Part shown: piece after piece, positions 6,015 through 6,100 of the stretch
Layout: the number at the start of each line of letters is the position of its first letter
Position numbering within the stretch: the first letter of the stretch is position 1
Assembly: GCA_015490105.1 (NCBI GenBank)
Contig: WFYK01000212.1
Span: 1 to 6,100 of the forward strand
DNA length: 6,100 nucleotides
Direction of reading: 5' to 3'
Source of the DNA: Aquificaceae bacterium
Lineage (GTDB): Bacteria; Aquificota; Aquificia; Aquificales; Aquificaceae
The notes under the pieces: generated by a model
What the model was told of the DNA's origin: nothing
The model's input: only the letters and a program-made list of their open reading frames with translations
Database searches by the model: none
Translations under genes and position numbers: made by a program

Positions 6015-6100
6015 GTTTTTTTAGTTTATCCCGATCTCTGATCACACGCATACACCAGATCGAAAGCGTTTGCTAATTTAGGATTTGTGATGATTTATTC
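6015..6100. other. terminal region upstream of rlpA without a convincing gene
   Basis: On the minus strand a 22-codon open stretch (6094-6029, ending TAA at 6026-6028) reads like protein, including KLANAFDLVYACDQRSG. It is preceded in frame by TAA at 6095-6097 and has no ATG. It may be 5' intergenic sequence, or the end of an upstream gene that is broken or shifted. No tRNA, repeat or terminator is seen. Confidence 0.3.
6023..6028 (-). promoter_or_regulatory. weak candidate -10 element for rlpA
   Basis: TAAACT on the minus strand lies 8 nt (seven A then C) before the ATG at 6014, the same spacing as the other candidate -10 elements here. It matches the consensus only moderately and no -35 is visible around 6046-6051. 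Read-through from an upstream gene outside the window is the alternative. Confidence 0.25.

Noticed and set aside
6032..6062. CGATCT/AGATCG inverted repeat upstream of rlpA as an operator
   Set aside because: Only 6 bp with a 19-nt spacer, in a region with several GATC-containing words; it could easily be chance.
1..6100. CRISPR arrays, tRNA or rRNA genes, insertion sequences, phage or defence genes
   Set aside because: Looked for repeats, cloverleaf-like segments, transposase or nuclease motifs on both strands and saw none.

Overview
The window looks like compact chromosomal DNA from a Gram-negative, probably thermophilic bacterium. It most resembles the Aquificota (Aquifex/Hydrogenivirga type). 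That placement is a judgement from charged Lys/Glu-rich proteins, very tight gene packing and the general look of the transketolase, glycosyltransferase and RlpA proteins; no database was searched. Outer-membrane/LPS-type and peptidoglycan functions (a GT9 heptosyltransferase-like enzyme and RlpA) fit a diderm cell.

Layout. Bases 2-916 (+) are the 3' part of a larger secreted-type gene, probably a beta-propeller-like surface or periplasmic protein. It is poor in charged residues, unlike everything else here, and is closed by a G/C hairpin terminator (925-940). Transketolase (tkt, 976-2958, +) follows. Directly after its stop codon comes a three-TM protein with a NosL/TRASH-like cysteine domain (2959-3585, +), with its own Shine-Dalgarno inside the tkt 3' end. 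On the minus strand, a small anchored protein (4934-4488) and a GT9 glycosyltransferase (4491-3538) form a two-gene operon joined by a GTGA overlap. The GT9 tail overlaps the NosL-like gene tail-to-tail by 48 bp. A 55-bp divergent promoter region (4935-4989) separates that operon from an unrecognised 169-aa gene (4990-5499, +), which converges with rlpA (6014-5493, -) through a 7-bp overlap. The last 86 bases hold no convincing gene.

How the genes may work together. Transketolase makes sedoheptulose-7-phosphate, the precursor of ADP-heptose, which is the usual donor of GT9 heptosyltransferases. RlpA acts on the cell wall. The window is therefore a mix of central carbon metabolism and envelope genes, with no sign of a defence island, mobile element, CRISPR array or RNA gene.

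The points most worth a second look are: (1) the 48-bp in-register antisense overlap, built around an inverted repeat that gives two unrelated proteins look-alike C-termini and may act as a bidirectional terminator; (2) a repeated pattern of -10-like hexamers 7-9 nt before start codons without Shine-Dalgarno sequences, suggesting leaderless mRNAs; (3) an RlpA with Ser in place of the conserved domain histidine; (4) a NosL-like domain predicted to face the cytoplasm, coupled to transketolase.
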